A program made the translations under genes and the position numbers. A DNA stretch of 64,000 nucleotides from Micromonospora sediminicola (GTDB lineage: Bacteria > Actinomycetota > Actinomycetes > Mycobacteriales > Micromonosporaceae), in NCBI RefSeq assembly GCF_900089585.1, contig NZ_FLRH01000003.1:4579123-4643122 (forward strand), given 5' to 3'. This document shows, in pieces, positions 1 to 8,465 of the stretch; within the stretch, counting starts at the first letter, position 1, and every line of letters begins with the position of its first letter. The notes beneath the pieces are model-generated. The model was given only the letters and a program-made list of their open reading frames with translations. It was not told the DNA's origin and searched no databases.

Positions 1-15
1 GACGACGGTAGAGGA

Positions 16-55
16 TGGCAACGTCTTTGACAATGCTGTTGCCTGACATTGACAA
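16..55. promoter_or_regulatory. Half-sites and degenerate palindrome upstream of the cluster regulator
   Basis: A TGGCAA half-site (16-21) is followed by a 17-bp element at 39-55 with one exact arm (TTGCC) and one near-exact arm (TTGACAA). It has the same length and spacing as the perfect palindrome at 8,324-8,340. It lies about 160 bp upstream of the XRE-TPR regulator, so autoregulation is a reasonable inference. The match is imperfect. The short ORF overlapping it (15-206) shows no family features and is not called. Confidence 0.4.
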
Positions 56-210
56 CACTGCTGTGCCATTACTACGATCAAGCGGCCAAAGAGGCGCGGG
101 GGGCGCATTTGTCGACACCGCAACCCGTCCGCATTCTGCCGTGATTCCGCGTCTCGGCAGAGGGGAGACGATGCCGAGGGCACCGTCTCCCACACCTCAG
201 GGATGAGACA

Positions 211-1455
211 TTGGAACAGCCGCAGTTCGGTCAACGCTTGAGGGCCCTCCGACTGGGGCGTGGGCTGTCGCAGGCTGCGCTCGCCGGGAACTACATCTCC
301 ACCGGCTATCTGTCCCGACTGGAGTCGGGCGCCCGGCAACCCACACCACGCGTGGTGGCATACCTGGCGGAGCGGCTCGGCGTCGAGGAGTCGGCGTTCC
401 TCGCCCAGGCGAGGCCCACGTCCCTGGCGATCGTGCTCGCCTCGGTCACGTCGGGCACCCCGCGTGACAGCGCCGACCGGGTGGCCGAGGCGCTCCGGCT
501 CGACGACGGACGCGCGCCGGAGCTGCGCTGGCAGGCCCTGTGGCTGCTGGCCGGGCTGCGCAGCGACGAGGGCGCGCACGAGACGGCGTACGCGCTGCTC
601 ACCGAACTGCTCGGGCTCGCCGAGGAACTGGACGTGCCCGAGCTGCTGGTGCGCACCTGCACCCGGATGTCGCGCTGCCTGCGCGTGCTGGGCGACAACG
701 TGCAGGCCCACGAGTACGCCCAGCGGGCCGTCACGCTCTCCACCGAGCTCGCGCTGCCGGACCGGACGGCCGCGCTGCACGTGCTGATCTCCACCGAGGC
801 CGAGGCGGGCCGACTGGGCGAGGCACGCCGGCACGCCGACCTGCTGTGCGCCCTCACCGAGGGCACGCCGGGGACGGCGTACGTGGAGGCGTTGTGGGCG
901 TCGGCGACGGTCAGCATGCGCCAGGGTGACCACCGCGCCTCGCAGGAGGTGCTGGAACGGGCGTTGCGGCTGCTGGACAGCCACGAGGATCTCAAGCTCT
1001 GGATGCGCCTGCGGTTCGCCGCCGCCTCCCTCTACCTGCAGAGCACGCCGGCCCAGGCCGCCGCGGCGCGGGCGCGCCTGGACGAGGTCGCCCCCGTGGT
1101 GGAGATGATCGGGTCCGAGCTGCACCACCAGGAGCTGCTCTCCCTGCGGGCCCACCTGGCGTTCGAGGAGGGGCGCTTCGCCGAGGCCCGGGAACTGGCC
1201 GGCCGGATCGACGACTCGGGCGGGCGCCTGTCGTTCCGGGACCAGTTGCGGATCGAGGTGCTGCGTGGCCGCCTGCGGATCGTCGAGGGCGACACCGAGG
1301 CCGGCATCGAGCACCTGCAACGGCTGGCGCAGAGCGCGACCGCCGCGCACAACCTGGAGCTGGCCGCGGAGACCTGGCGCAGCCTGGCCGAGACGCTGTC
1401 CGCTCCGGCCCGGCTGCGGGAGATGACGACGCGACCGCCGGCGAGCGCCGGCTAG
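211..1455 (+). CDS. XRE-family regulator with TPR-like C-terminus
   Basis: This is a 414-aa protein. Residues about 6-60 form a cro/C1-type helix-turn-helix (LRLGRGLSQ, then YLSRLESGARQP). The remaining roughly 350 residues are helical, Leu/Ala/Arg-rich repeats typical of tetratricopeptide sensor regions. The start is a TTG preceded by AGGGAT; no better start leaves the HTH intact. The stop codon TAG overlaps the ribosome binding site of the next gene, so the two form an operon. Proteins of this design often control neighbouring biosynthetic genes in actinomycetes. The shared TTGCCA-N4/5-TGGCAA palindromes in this cluster are its likely targets, which is inference. Confidence 0.85.
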   Translation: MEQPQFGQRLRALRLGRGLSQAALAGNYISTGYLSRLESGARQPTPRVVAYLAERLGVEESAFLAQARPTSLAIVLASVTSGTPRDSADRVAEALRLDDGRAPELRWQALWLLAGLRSDEGAHETAYALLTELLGLAEELDVPELLVRTCTRMSRCLRVLGDNVQAHEYAQRAVTLSTELALPDRTAALHVLISTEAEAGRLGEARRHADLLCALTEGTPGTAYVEALWASATVSMRQGDHRASQEVLERALRLLDSHEDLKLWMRLRFAAASLYLQSTPAQAAAARARLDEVAPVVEMIGSELHHQELLSLRAHLAFEEGRFAEARELAGRIDDSGGRLSFRDQLRIEVLRGRLRIVEGDTEAGIEHLQRLAQSATAAHNLELAAETWRSLAETLSAPARLREMTTRPPASAG

Positions 1456-1468
1456 GAGGGACGCAACC

Positions 1469-2350
1469 GTGCCGCAGCCGTGGGTCAGGCCGATGCGGGT
1501 CGAGGACGTGCCGGCCGCCGAGCGCGCCTCGGCGGTGACCTTCCTGGAGGGCGACCGGCTCAGCCGCCGGGTGAGCGAACCGGAGGTCCGGCCCCGGTCC
1601 GCCGCGGTGGGCGGGCAGTGGATCGACCGGATGTCGTACCTGGTGGAAACCGATCCGGGTGGCTGTTGGGTGGCCGTGGACGGCGAGGACCTCGTCGGCT
1701 TCGCGATCTCCCAGAACCGGGGTCGGTTCTGGTACCTGGCCACCTACGGCGTGCTGCCCGGACAGCAGGGACGCGGGCTGGGCCGGCGGCTGATGGACGC
1801 CGTCCTCGCCCACGCCGACGGCCGACCGGGTCTGTTCTCCTCCACCGTGCACCCCGGGGCCACCCGCCGCTACCGGTTGGCGGGCTTCCTGCTGTATCCG
1901 CAGATGCGGATGGTGGGCACGGTGGACCGGTCCACGCTCCCGGCGGTCCCCGGACTGAGCGAGGGGGACGGCAACGACATCGGATGGATGGATCGGCTGG
2001 ACGAGAGCCGCCGCGGCGCCGGGCACGGCCCCGACCACGAGTACATGCTCCGACGGTTGCGGCTGGTGGTGTCGCGGCGGTCGGGCCGACTCGGGTACGT
2101 CTACCTCGACGAGGAGACCGGGCAGCCGAAGCTGCTGGCGGCGCAGGACCCGCGGACGGCGTCCGCGCTGCTGTGGGAGGCGCTGGCCGCGTCGCGCGGG
2201 CCCACGCTCGTCAACTGCATCACGACCGCCAACCACTGGGCGGTCGACGTCGGGCTCGCCGCCCGGCTCGACCTCGGGCAGGAGGGCTACCTGGCGCTGC
2301 GCGGCCTGCCGGAGCCCGCGCCGTACCTGGCCAGCGGCCACTTCCTGTAG
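1469..2350 (+). CDS. GNAT-family N-acetyltransferase
   Basis: This 293-aa protein carries the acetyl-CoA-binding GNAT motif (VLPGQQGRGLGRRLMDAVL, about residues 93-111) after the beta-strand segment WYLATYG. The length is about twice a single GNAT domain, and the second half has a recognisable strand/helix pattern but no clear pyrophosphate loop, so it may be a tandem GNAT with a degenerate second domain. The GTG start sits 6 nt after AGGAGGGA. It is translationally linked to the regulator gene. In the cluster it could tailor or protect an amine group; the substrate cannot be read from sequence. Confidence 0.8.
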   Translation: MPQPWVRPMRVEDVPAAERASAVTFLEGDRLSRRVSEPEVRPRSAAVGGQWIDRMSYLVETDPGGCWVAVDGEDLVGFAISQNRGRFWYLATYGVLPGQQGRGLGRRLMDAVLAHADGRPGLFSSTVHPGATRRYRLAGFLLYPQMRMVGTVDRSTLPAVPGLSEGDGNDIGWMDRLDESRRGAGHGPDHEYMLRRLRLVVSRRSGRLGYVYLDEETGQPKLLAAQDPRTASALLWEALAASRGPTLVNCITTANHWAVDVGLAARLDLGQEGYLALRGLPEPAPYLASGHFL

Positions 2351-2358
2351 GAGGCCCG

Positions 2359-2389
2359 GCGGGGCGGCGACGCGTCGACACCGCCCCGC
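2359..2389. terminator. Hairpin between convergent genes
   Basis: A 9-bp perfect stem (GCGGGGCGG / CCGCCCCGC) encloses a 13-nt loop that itself holds the palindrome CGACGCGTCG. It lies in the 52-bp gap between the convergent GNAT and PLP-enzyme genes and could terminate both. Confidence 0.6.
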
Positions 2390-2402
2390 ACCGGCCGGGT
2401 GG

Positions 2403-3680
2403 TCAGAAGTAGGTCCGGACGAAGTCGACCACGGTCTCCCCCCGTACCACCGGGATCAGCTGCCACTTGTCGAAGGCCGTGCACGGGTAGGACAGACCGA
2501 GCCGGACCCAGTCCCCCACCGCGAGCCCGTGCCCGGCGGCCAACGTGATGAAGGCGTGCTGGTCGTTGACCGCGCTGACGGTGCAGTCGGTCAGCTCCCG
2601 GATCTCGCCGTCGGCACCGCGGACCAGCTGCGGCTCCGGCGGCCAGGCGTCGAACGACAGGTCCCGCTTGCCGGCGGTCAGCAGCGCCAGCCCGGGCTCC
2701 GGCAGCGAGGTCACCCGCGCCCACAGCTTCAGCGCGGGTCGCAGCGAACCGTTGCCGGCCTCTCCCCGGGAGAACGGGGACATCCACCGGTAGAAGCCGT
2801 CGTCGTGCGTGACGTAGCACCCGCTGCGCAGGACGGTGGTCACCGACATGCCCGGCCACGGGCCGGCGAACACGTCGGCGACCTGGTCGAAGAAGCAGCT
2901 CCCCCCGGCCGTGAGCAGGATCTCGTCGGTCTCGAACAGCCCCTCCCGGTGCAGCGCGACGGTCAGCTCCCGCATGCGGCGCAGGAACTCGTCGACGACC
3001 GAGACGCTGTGCGGGGACGGATCGTTGACCAGCACGCCCTCGTAGCCGCCCACCCCGACCAGGCGGAGCAGCGGGCTGGCCGCCGCCGCGCGGGCCACCG
3101 CCGTCGCCTCGGCCGTCGAGCGCGCCCCGGCTCGGCCCGCCGTGCGGCCGACCTCCACCACGACGTCCACCGGCGCGGCGCCCACCTGCCGCAGCGAGTC
3201 CTCCATCCGGGCCACCCCCTCGACGGAGTCGACGAAGCAGGTGAACTCGAACCCGGGGTCGGCGGACCGTTCCTCGTCGACCCAGCGCAGCCCGGCCGGG
3301 TCCACCAACTCGTTGGCGAAGATGACCCGGGACACCCCGAACGCGCGGTACACCCGCAGCTGGGCCGTGTTGGCCGCGGTCAGGCCGTAGGCACCCGCCT
3401 CGATCTGGCGCGCCCAGAGCTGCGGCGCCATCGTCGTCTTCGCGTGCGGGGCCAGCTGCACGCCCCGGTCGGCGCACCACTTCGCCATCGTGGTCAGGTT
3501 GTGGCTCAGGGCGGCCTCGTCGAGCACCAGCACCGGCCCGAGGAATCCGTCCTCGAACAGGTTGAGCCCGCGCTCCGCCGCCTGCGCGACCGTGCACCCG
3601 TCCAGCGCCACCGGCAGTCCCTTGTATCTCCAGGTGATCGGCTCCTGCCGGATCGCCGCCACGGCCTCGGTATCGATCAT
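2403..3680 (-). CDS. Fold-type III PLP enzyme, D-serine dehydratase / D-threonine aldolase-like amino-acid deaminase
   Basis: This 425-aa protein has an alanine-racemase-type N-terminal barrel, with the probable PLP Schiff-base lysine Lys81 in PHAKTTM, and a C-terminal beta domain of the D-serine dehydratase type. His375 (VNDQHAF) and Cys400 (SYPCTAFDKW) lie where related enzymes hold a catalytic metal; the position two before the Cys is Tyr rather than the usual His. The ATG at 3,680 follows GGAGGG; the longer in-frame ORF would run into the operator at 3,718. Family members deaminate or cleave beta-hydroxy amino acids, which fits a pathway containing TauD hydroxylases. Racemase activity is an alternative. 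Confidence 0.8.
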   Translation of the reverse strand: MIDTEAVAAIRQEPITWRYKGLPVALDGCTVAQAAERGLNLFEDGFLGPVLVLDEAALSHNLTTMAKWCADRGVQLAPHAKTTMAPQLWARQIEAGAYGLTAANTAQLRVYRAFGVSRVIFANELVDPAGLRWVDEERSADPGFEFTCFVDSVEGVARMEDSLRQVGAAPVDVVVEVGRTAGRAGARSTAEATAVARAAAASPLLRLVGVGGYEGVLVNDPSPHSVSVVDEFLRRMRELTVALHREGLFETDEILLTAGGSCFFDQVADVFAGPWPGMSVTTVLRSGCYVTHDDGFYRWMSPFSRGEAGNGSLRPALKLWARVTSLPEPGLALLTAGKRDLSFDAWPPEPQLVRGADGEIRELTDCTVSAVNDQHAFITLAAGHGLAVGDWVRLGLSYPCTAFDKWQLIPVVRGETVVDFVRTYF

Positions 3681-3717
3681 CTCCAGCCCTCCCACGACAC
3701 GGTTGCCTTTGCCAGAG

Positions 3718-3735
3718 CTTGCCAGATGTGGCAAG
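3718..3735. promoter_or_regulatory. Palindromic operator 1 (CTTGCCA-N4-TGGCAAG)
   Basis: A perfect 7-bp inverted repeat with a 4-bp spacer, flanked by further GCCA-type half-sites (TTGCC at 3,712-3,716 and CGCCAA at 3,740-3,745). It lies 38 bp upstream of the PLP enzyme start in the divergent control region shared with the TauD gene at 3,949. Confidence 0.65.
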
Positions 3736-3806
3736 TGCTCGCCAACACCGTGGCCGGCTCAGGATACGCCGGCCCGAGACATCGTGCGCCTGCTGCGGAT
3801 TCCGGC

Positions 3807-3833
3807 ATTGCCAGCGATGGCAATAGTTGGCAA
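3807..3833. promoter_or_regulatory. Palindromic operator 2 (ATTGCCA-N4-TGGCAAT plus half-site)
   Basis: A perfect 7-bp inverted repeat (3,807-3,824) is followed by an extra half-site TTGGCAA (3,827-3,833). It sits about 120 bp upstream of the TauD-type oxygenase start. The motif is the same as operators 1 and 3, so one regulator probably acts at all three. Confidence 0.65.
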
Positions 3834-3948
3834 TATGGGTCCCACGGCCGGCGGCATCGGGCGTGCGTCTCCCCACCCGCGGCGCGCCACGTACCGTCCC
3901 CAGCCCCGCACGGGCAGGCGCCGGCCCCGACGAGGAAGGGCAGGAACA

Positions 3949-4860
3949 GTGACTCAGACCATCGAGAACCCCACCGCGACCCGGGTCCGGATCCGGCAGG
4001 TGGCGGGCAACATCGGCGCCGAGATCCTCGACGTCGACGCCGGGGCGCAGCTCAGCGACGAGGTGATCGGCGAGCTGCGGCAGGCCCTCCTGACCCACAA
4101 GGTCATCTTCCTTCGCGGGCAGGACCTGGGCTACGACCAGCTGGTGGCGTTCGGCAAGCGGTTCGGCACCCTCACCCTGGGCCACCCGATCTACGGGGGC
4201 CCCGAGGGCAAGCCGCTGCTGCGGGAGATGGACTCCCGCGGCGAGGGCACCCGCGCGAACTACTGGCACGCCGACTTCACCTACATGGACAACCCGCCGG
4301 CCTTCGCCTTCCTGCACAACGTGGTCTGCCCCGAGGTGGGCGGCGACACGATCTGGGCCAACACCGGGGCGGCGTACCGGGACCTGCCGGAGGGACTGCG
4401 CACGCTGGCCGACGGGCTGCGGGTCATCCACTCCAACGACTCGGACTTCACCGACGCCACCTACGACGGCGACGTGCGGACCAAGTACCTCAAGAACCGG
4501 TTCGCGGCCGAACACCCGGCCGTCCGGGTGCACCCGGAGACCGGCGAGCGCTGCCTGCTGCTGGGCGGATTCGCCCGGGCGGTCAACGGCTACACCCCGC
4601 AGGCCGGTCGCGACCTGCTCCGGATCCTCACCGAGTACGCCACCAAGCCCGAGTACACGGTGCGGTGGAAGTGGCAGAAGGGCGACCTGGTGATCTGGGA
4701 CAACCAGGCCACCCTGCACTACGCGATCAGGGACTACACCGAGCACCGCCGCGGTGAGCGGGTCACCGTCGCCGGCCCCACCACGGTGGGTGTCGACGGC
4801 GCTCCCGCCGTCACCCTGCAGGGCAACACCTCCGAGTTCGTGGCGGGCACGGGCATGTAG
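3949..4860 (+). CDS. TauD/TfdA-family Fe(II)/2-oxoglutarate dioxygenase (copy 1)
   Basis: This 303-aa protein matches the usual length of the family. The iron-binding facial triad is visible as HAD (His107, Asp109) and the distal His257 in ATLHYAI, followed by the Arg cluster near 267-271 that binds the 2-oxoglutarate carboxylate. The fold contact NDSDF is also present. The start is a GTG preceded by GAGGAAGG. It is a clear paralogue of the oxygenase at 7,316-8,212. Such enzymes hydroxylate or desaturate free or carrier-bound amino acids; the substrate is unknown. It is transcribed alone and divergent from the PLP enzyme, with operators 1 and 2 between them. Confidence 0.9.
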   Translation: MTQTIENPTATRVRIRQVAGNIGAEILDVDAGAQLSDEVIGELRQALLTHKVIFLRGQDLGYDQLVAFGKRFGTLTLGHPIYGGPEGKPLLREMDSRGEGTRANYWHADFTYMDNPPAFAFLHNVVCPEVGGDTIWANTGAAYRDLPEGLRTLADGLRVIHSNDSDFTDATYDGDVRTKYLKNRFAAEHPAVRVHPETGERCLLLGGFARAVNGYTPQAGRDLLRILTEYATKPEYTVRWKWQKGDLVIWDNQATLHYAIRDYTEHRRGERVTVAGPTTVGVDGAPAVTLQGNTSEFVAGTGM

Positions 4861-4883
4861 CCCCCGTCGGCGCGGGCGATCCC

Positions 4884-4927
4884 GTTCCCCGGTCGCACAC
4901 CGGTCCACCGGTGCGCGACCGGGGAAC
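4884..4927. terminator. Long hairpin between convergent genes
   Basis: A 21-bp stem with a single mismatch and a 2-nt loop (left arm begins GTTCCCCGGTCGC, right arm ends GCGACCGGGGAAC). It lies 23 bp after the stop of the first TauD gene and is a probable bidirectional terminator. Confidence 0.75.
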
Positions 4928-4998
4928 GCCCGCGTTGCGCCCCGGTTCCGCCGCGGGCCCGCGGTGGGGCGGCCACGATGGACGGTCGACGCACAACG

Positions 4999-5032
4999 GC
5001 GACGGCTCCCGGCGGAAACCGGGAGCCGTCGC
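4999..5032. terminator. Perfect 14-bp hairpin
   Basis: GCGACGGCTCCCGG pairs perfectly with CCGGGAGCCGTCGC around a 6-nt loop (CGGAAA). It is 40 bp beyond the stop of the minus-strand acyltransferase gene and probably ends that operon. Together with the hairpin at 4,884 it insulates two convergent units. Confidence 0.75.
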
Positions 5033-5072
5033 GTCGTGGGGTGGGGCCGCGGCCGTGCGGGAGCGGCGCCGC

Positions 5073-6017
5073 TCAGGCCGGCGGGACCGAGGCGACCCGC
5101 TCACCGGGCGGCACCACAGTCACCCCGTCCAGGAACGGCGCCGCCATCGGCTTCACGTCCACCGGCTCGGCGCTGATCACGTATCCGGTCAGCTGCCGCT
5201 CGTGCCGCCGGCCGTGGGCGTACCCGAGCATCAGCCCGGGCCCGCTCAGGTGCGCGTCGGTCAGGATCAGGTCGGCGAGGTCACGGCCCTCCGGGTCGTG
5301 GTTGTCCTGCGACGGCACCGGGTGGAAGCCCATCGCGACCTTGAACGGGAACAGGCCCGCCTTGGTCAGGTGGCCGTACAGGTTGGGCTCGTCGCCCAAC
5401 GTCACCCACTTGAACCCCTTGTCGCGGGCGACCCGCATGGCCGCGAAGTAGAGGGTGCGGGCCAGGCTGGCCCGACGCCACTCCTCGGTCACGGCGGAGA
5501 ACCGGATACGGGCCATGTCCTCGTCCGGGCACTCGCGGACCAGGCATCCGCCGGCGATCTCCTCGCCGTCCATCGCGAACACGCCGTAGTACTTGTCCGG
5601 GCCGTGCAGCATCGCGTCCCGGTACCGGCACGCGATGGTGATCCCGTACGTCATCTGCTCCACCCGGGAGCGGTAGAGGTCCAGGAACCGGTCGAGCAGC
5701 GACGCCGGCAACGTGTCGTGGACGGTCAGGGTGAGCGCCGCCTCGGCCCGGTGCCGCGCGCGCCGGATGTCCTGACGCGGTTTGGTGGCCAGCCCGGCGA
5801 GGAACTCCTCCTCGCCCGGGCCGAGCTCGGCGCGCCACGACAGCAGCTCCGGTTTGTGGACGAAGCCGAGCCCGGTGAGTTCGGGCAGGAGGTCGGCGGG
5901 CGGTTCCGGCAGGCGCACCACGTCGATGTGCCGGTCGTCGCCGCGCCACGGCCGCCGCGCCAGCTCGTCCGGCTCCATCTCGGCGACGGCCAGCCCGTGG
6001 TGGTCACTGATGCGCAC
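5073..6017 (-). CDS. FemAB/GNAT-like acyltransferase
   Basis: This 314-aa protein has a GNAT fold like that of FemX and BioF2-type peptidoglycan or peptide acyltransferases: a substrate-facing segment (KYYGVFAMDGEEIAGGCLV, about residues 147-165) followed by an acyl-CoA-type helix region (WRRASLARTLYFAAMRVARDKG). It starts with GTG only 4 nt after the stop of the ATP-grasp gene, so the two are translationally coupled. In the pathway it could attach an acyl or aminoacyl group to the product of the ligase. Whether the donor is acyl-CoA or aminoacyl-tRNA cannot be told. Confidence 0.65.
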   Translation of the reverse strand: MRISDHHGLAVAEMEPDELARRPWRGDDRHIDVVRLPEPPADLLPELTGLGFVHKPELLSWRAELGPGEEEFLAGLATKPRQDIRRARHRAEAALTLTVHDTLPASLLDRFLDLYRSRVEQMTYGITIACRYRDAMLHGPDKYYGVFAMDGEEIAGGCLVRECPDEDMARIRFSAVTEEWRRASLARTLYFAAMRVARDKGFKWVTLGDEPNLYGHLTKAGLFPFKVAMGFHPVPSQDNHDPEGRDLADLILTDAHLSGPGLMLGYAHGRRHERQLTGYVISAEPVDVKPMAAPFLDGVTVVPPGERVASVPPA

Positions 6018-6021
6018 CGTC

Positions 6022-7275
6022 TCACCCCCTCGCCTCGGCCGGGACGGCCAGGTCGGCCTGCCCGGCCGACGTGGCGGCCACCTCGATGCGGTACCGGCGC
6101 GCCACCTCGGCGCACCGCTCGGACACCTGCGCCTCGGTCGCGGCCCGGATCAGCACGATCCCGGCGTAGATCGAGGAGTCCAACGGGCCGGCCAGGTGGT
6201 CGCCGACCTTCGTGGTGATCTCCGCGTACTCCACCCCGGGCGCGGCCCGCAGCTCGGCGGCGGTGCTGATCGCGGTGACGGTGCCGACCGGCCGGGGCAG
6301 CATGTACTGGATCATGTGGTCGGACCGGGCCGGCACGTCCAGGTCGACCGGGTCGCCGATGGACGTGGCGATGAGGGCGTCGGTGGTGTCCACGCCGTAC
6401 TGGTGCTCCAGTTGCAGGGGGATCCCGCCGCCGGCGGTCCGGCAGGCGACCTCGCCGACCAGGTAGCCCCGCGCCGACTTGAGGATCTCCAGGTGGGTGA
6501 CGCCGTCGGGCAGCCCCAGCGCGGCGACCACCCGGTCGTGCAGGTCGCGGATGAGGCGGCCCTCGGGGTCGTCGTCCGGCAGGGTGTACGAGCCGATCAC
6601 GCCGCCGAGGCTGTCGAGGACCGGGGCGAAGTACCGGGAGGCCGCGGCGAACACGGCCGTCCCGTCGACCACGACGCCGTCGCAGTGGAACTCGGTCTCG
6701 ATGTCGACGAACTCCTCGGCCAGCATCGGGCTGTCCAGCTCGCCGAGCCGGGCCAGGACCTCGCCGTCGATGATCGACCGGGCGTGCGCGGCGTCCCGGA
6801 CCACGAACACGTTCTCCGAGCCGCCGCCGAAGGCGGACTTGAGCACGTACGGCCAGCCCAGCTCGTCGCCGACGGCGACGAGCTGGCCGACCGCGTTCAC
6901 CCGGCGGAACGTCGCCACCGGCAGCCCGGCCGCGGCGACCTTCTGCTTCATCACGAACTTGTTGGAGAACGCGTTCGCCACGTCGAAGCTCGGCCCGGGA
7001 ATGCCGAAGTAGGAGCGGACGAACCCGCCGGCCGGGACGCTCCACTCGGACGGGGCGACCACGTGGTCGAAGGGGTTGCGTTCCCGGATCCGCAGGGCGG
7101 CCTGACGGACCAGGTTCAGGTTCTCGATGGTGTCGACGACCTCCAGGTCGGTGCCCGCGTCGTACCAGTCGAGGTAGCCGGGCATGGAGATGACCGACAG
7201 CCGGATGTCGTCCCGCTCCTGCAGGGCGCGGGCGACGGCTTTGCGACCCGAGTTGATCAGTAGCACGTTCTTCAT
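6022..7275 (-). CDS. ATP-grasp ligase (copy 1)
   Basis: This 417-aa protein has an N-terminal pre-ATP-grasp domain (VLLINSGRKAV), a central lysine-containing ATP-binding segment (FVMKQKVAAAGLPV, then WPYVLKSAFGGGSENVFVV), and metal-binding acidic/Asn residues around HLEILKSARGYLVGEVACR. The family joins a carboxylate to an amine through an acyl phosphate. It is about 55-60% identical by eye to the ligase at 9,716, including a long identical block (ANAFSNKFVMKQK). It sits between the second TauD gene (40-bp gap) and the acyltransferase (4-bp gap). A peptide-bond-forming role in a small non-ribosomal peptide is likely; the substrates are unknown. Confidence 0.85.
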   Translation of the reverse strand: MKNVLLINSGRKAVARALQERDDIRLSVISMPGYLDWYDAGTDLEVVDTIENLNLVRQAALRIRERNPFDHVVAPSEWSVPAGGFVRSYFGIPGPSFDVANAFSNKFVMKQKVAAAGLPVATFRRVNAVGQLVAVGDELGWPYVLKSAFGGGSENVFVVRDAAHARSIIDGEVLARLGELDSPMLAEEFVDIETEFHCDGVVVDGTAVFAAASRYFAPVLDSLGGVIGSYTLPDDDPEGRLIRDLHDRVVAALGLPDGVTHLEILKSARGYLVGEVACRTAGGGIPLQLEHQYGVDTTDALIATSIGDPVDLDVPARSDHMIQYMLPRPVGTVTAISTAAELRAAPGVEYAEITTKVGDHLAGPLDSSIYAGIVLIRAATEAQVSERCAEVARRYRIEVAATSAGQADLAVPAEARG

Positions 7276-7315
7276 GTCGCAGCCTCTTCCTTCGCAGCGG
7301 ACGTGGGCCCCGGCG

Positions 7316-8212
7316 TCAGCGCAGTCCGGCGCTGTACGCGGAGGTGTCGCCGGCGAGGGTGACGCTGGGCCGCCCGTCGACCCCGACCGGCGTCCGGCCG
7401 ATGGTCGTCAGTCGCTCACCGCGTCGGCGCTCCCGGCCGTAGTCGTAGATCGCGTAGTGCATGGTCGCCTGGTTGTCCCAGATCACCAGGTCACCGACGC
7501 GCCACTGCCAGCGGACGGTCTGCTCGGGCCGGGTCACGTACTCCTGCAGCACCCGGATCAGGTCGCGGCCGGCGGCCGGGGCCATTCCCACGACGCTGCG
7601 GGCGAAGCCGCCGAGCAGCAGCGCGCGCTCACCGGTCTCCGGGTGCACCCGGACGGCCGGGTGCTCCGCGACGTAGGGGGTGGCCACGTAGTCGTCCCGG
7701 TGGTCGACGGTGTCGTCGGTGAAGTCGGAGTCGTTGCTGTGCACGACGCGCAGCTGGTCGGCGAGGACGCGCAGCGGCTCCGGCAGGGACTGGTACGCGG
7801 TGACGCAGTTCGCCCACATCGTGTCCCCACCGACCGGCGGAATGATCTTGGCGTGCAGGAGGCAGAAGGCGGGCGGTCGCTCGATGAACGTCAGGTCGGT
7901 GTGCCAGTGGTTGGCCTTGGTCCCGTGGGCCGAGTCCATCTCCCGCAGCGCGGGACGACGCTCCGGCGCCGCGTAGATGGGGTGGCTCAGGGTCAGCTCG
8001 CCGAGCCGCTCGGCGAACGCCCGCTGGGTGTCGTAGTCGAGCTTCTGGTCCCGCAGGAAGACCACCTTGTGCGCGAGCAGGGCGGCGCGGACCGCGGCGA
8101 CGGCCTCGTCGCTGAGCGGTCCGCTGGTGTCGACGCCACCGATCTCGGCGCCGATGTTGCCCGCGAGCCGGGTGACGGTGACGGCCGGTGGGGCCACGAG
8201 GGTCTGCGCCAC
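7316..8212 (-). CDS. TauD/TfdA-family Fe(II)/2-oxoglutarate dioxygenase (copy 2)
   Basis: This 298-aa protein has iron ligands His104 and Asp106 (HTD) and distal His252 (ATMHYAI), followed by an Arg-rich segment for 2-oxoglutarate. It is aligned end to end with the first copy, sharing GNIGAEI, LRVxHSNDSDFTD and VIWDNQAT blocks, but differs in the loop before the second His. That suggests two successive or different oxidations rather than redundancy. The GTG at 8,212 with upstream GAGAGAGG is preferred over the ORF's far upstream start, which would run through the promoter region. It is the first gene of a three-gene minus-strand operon. Confidence 0.9.
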   Translation of the reverse strand: MAQTLVAPPAVTVTRLAGNIGAEIGGVDTSGPLSDEAVAAVRAALLAHKVVFLRDQKLDYDTQRAFAERLGELTLSHPIYAAPERRPALREMDSAHGTKANHWHTDLTFIERPPAFCLLHAKIIPPVGGDTMWANCVTAYQSLPEPLRVLADQLRVVHSNDSDFTDDTVDHRDDYVATPYVAEHPAVRVHPETGERALLLGGFARSVVGMAPAAGRDLIRVLQEYVTRPEQTVRWQWRVGDLVIWDNQATMHYAIYDYGRERRRGERLTTIGRTPVGVDGRPSVTLAGDTSAYSAGLR

Positions 8213-8323
8213 GGTACTGCCTCTCTCTCGGATGATCGTGCGCGTGGACGACCTCCCGACGCGCCGGCGTTGCCAGGGCCGGCAGCGCGGGAAACATTCC
8301 ATCGCGTCATCATCGTGACCTCA

Positions 8324-8350
8324 TTGCCAAGATTTGGCAAGGCGTGGCAA
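8324..8350. promoter_or_regulatory. Palindromic operator 3 (TTGCCAA-N3-TTGGCAA plus half-site)
   Basis: A perfect 7-bp inverted repeat spaced by 3 bp (8,324-8,340) is followed by a TGGCAA half-site (8,345-8,350). It lies in the 253-bp divergent region between the TauD-ATP-grasp-acyltransferase operon and the MFS-ATP-grasp operon, and so can control both. Confidence 0.7.
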
Positions 8351-8465
8351 CATGGCAGCGATCGGACAGCGCGCCGCCCCGAACCGACGAAGCTCGTCAC
8401 CCCCGACCCGGCCCTGCCCGACACAGCGAGAGCCGCACCCCGGCCGCGACGGCGATGGGAAGATC

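Noticed and set aside
15..206. Short ORF at the window start
   Set aside because: The translation has no family features and overlaps the regulatory half-sites upstream of the XRE gene.
2529..4757. Long plus-strand ORF opposite the PLP enzyme
   Set aside because: GC-rich antisense shadow without domains; the PLP and TauD genes explain the region.
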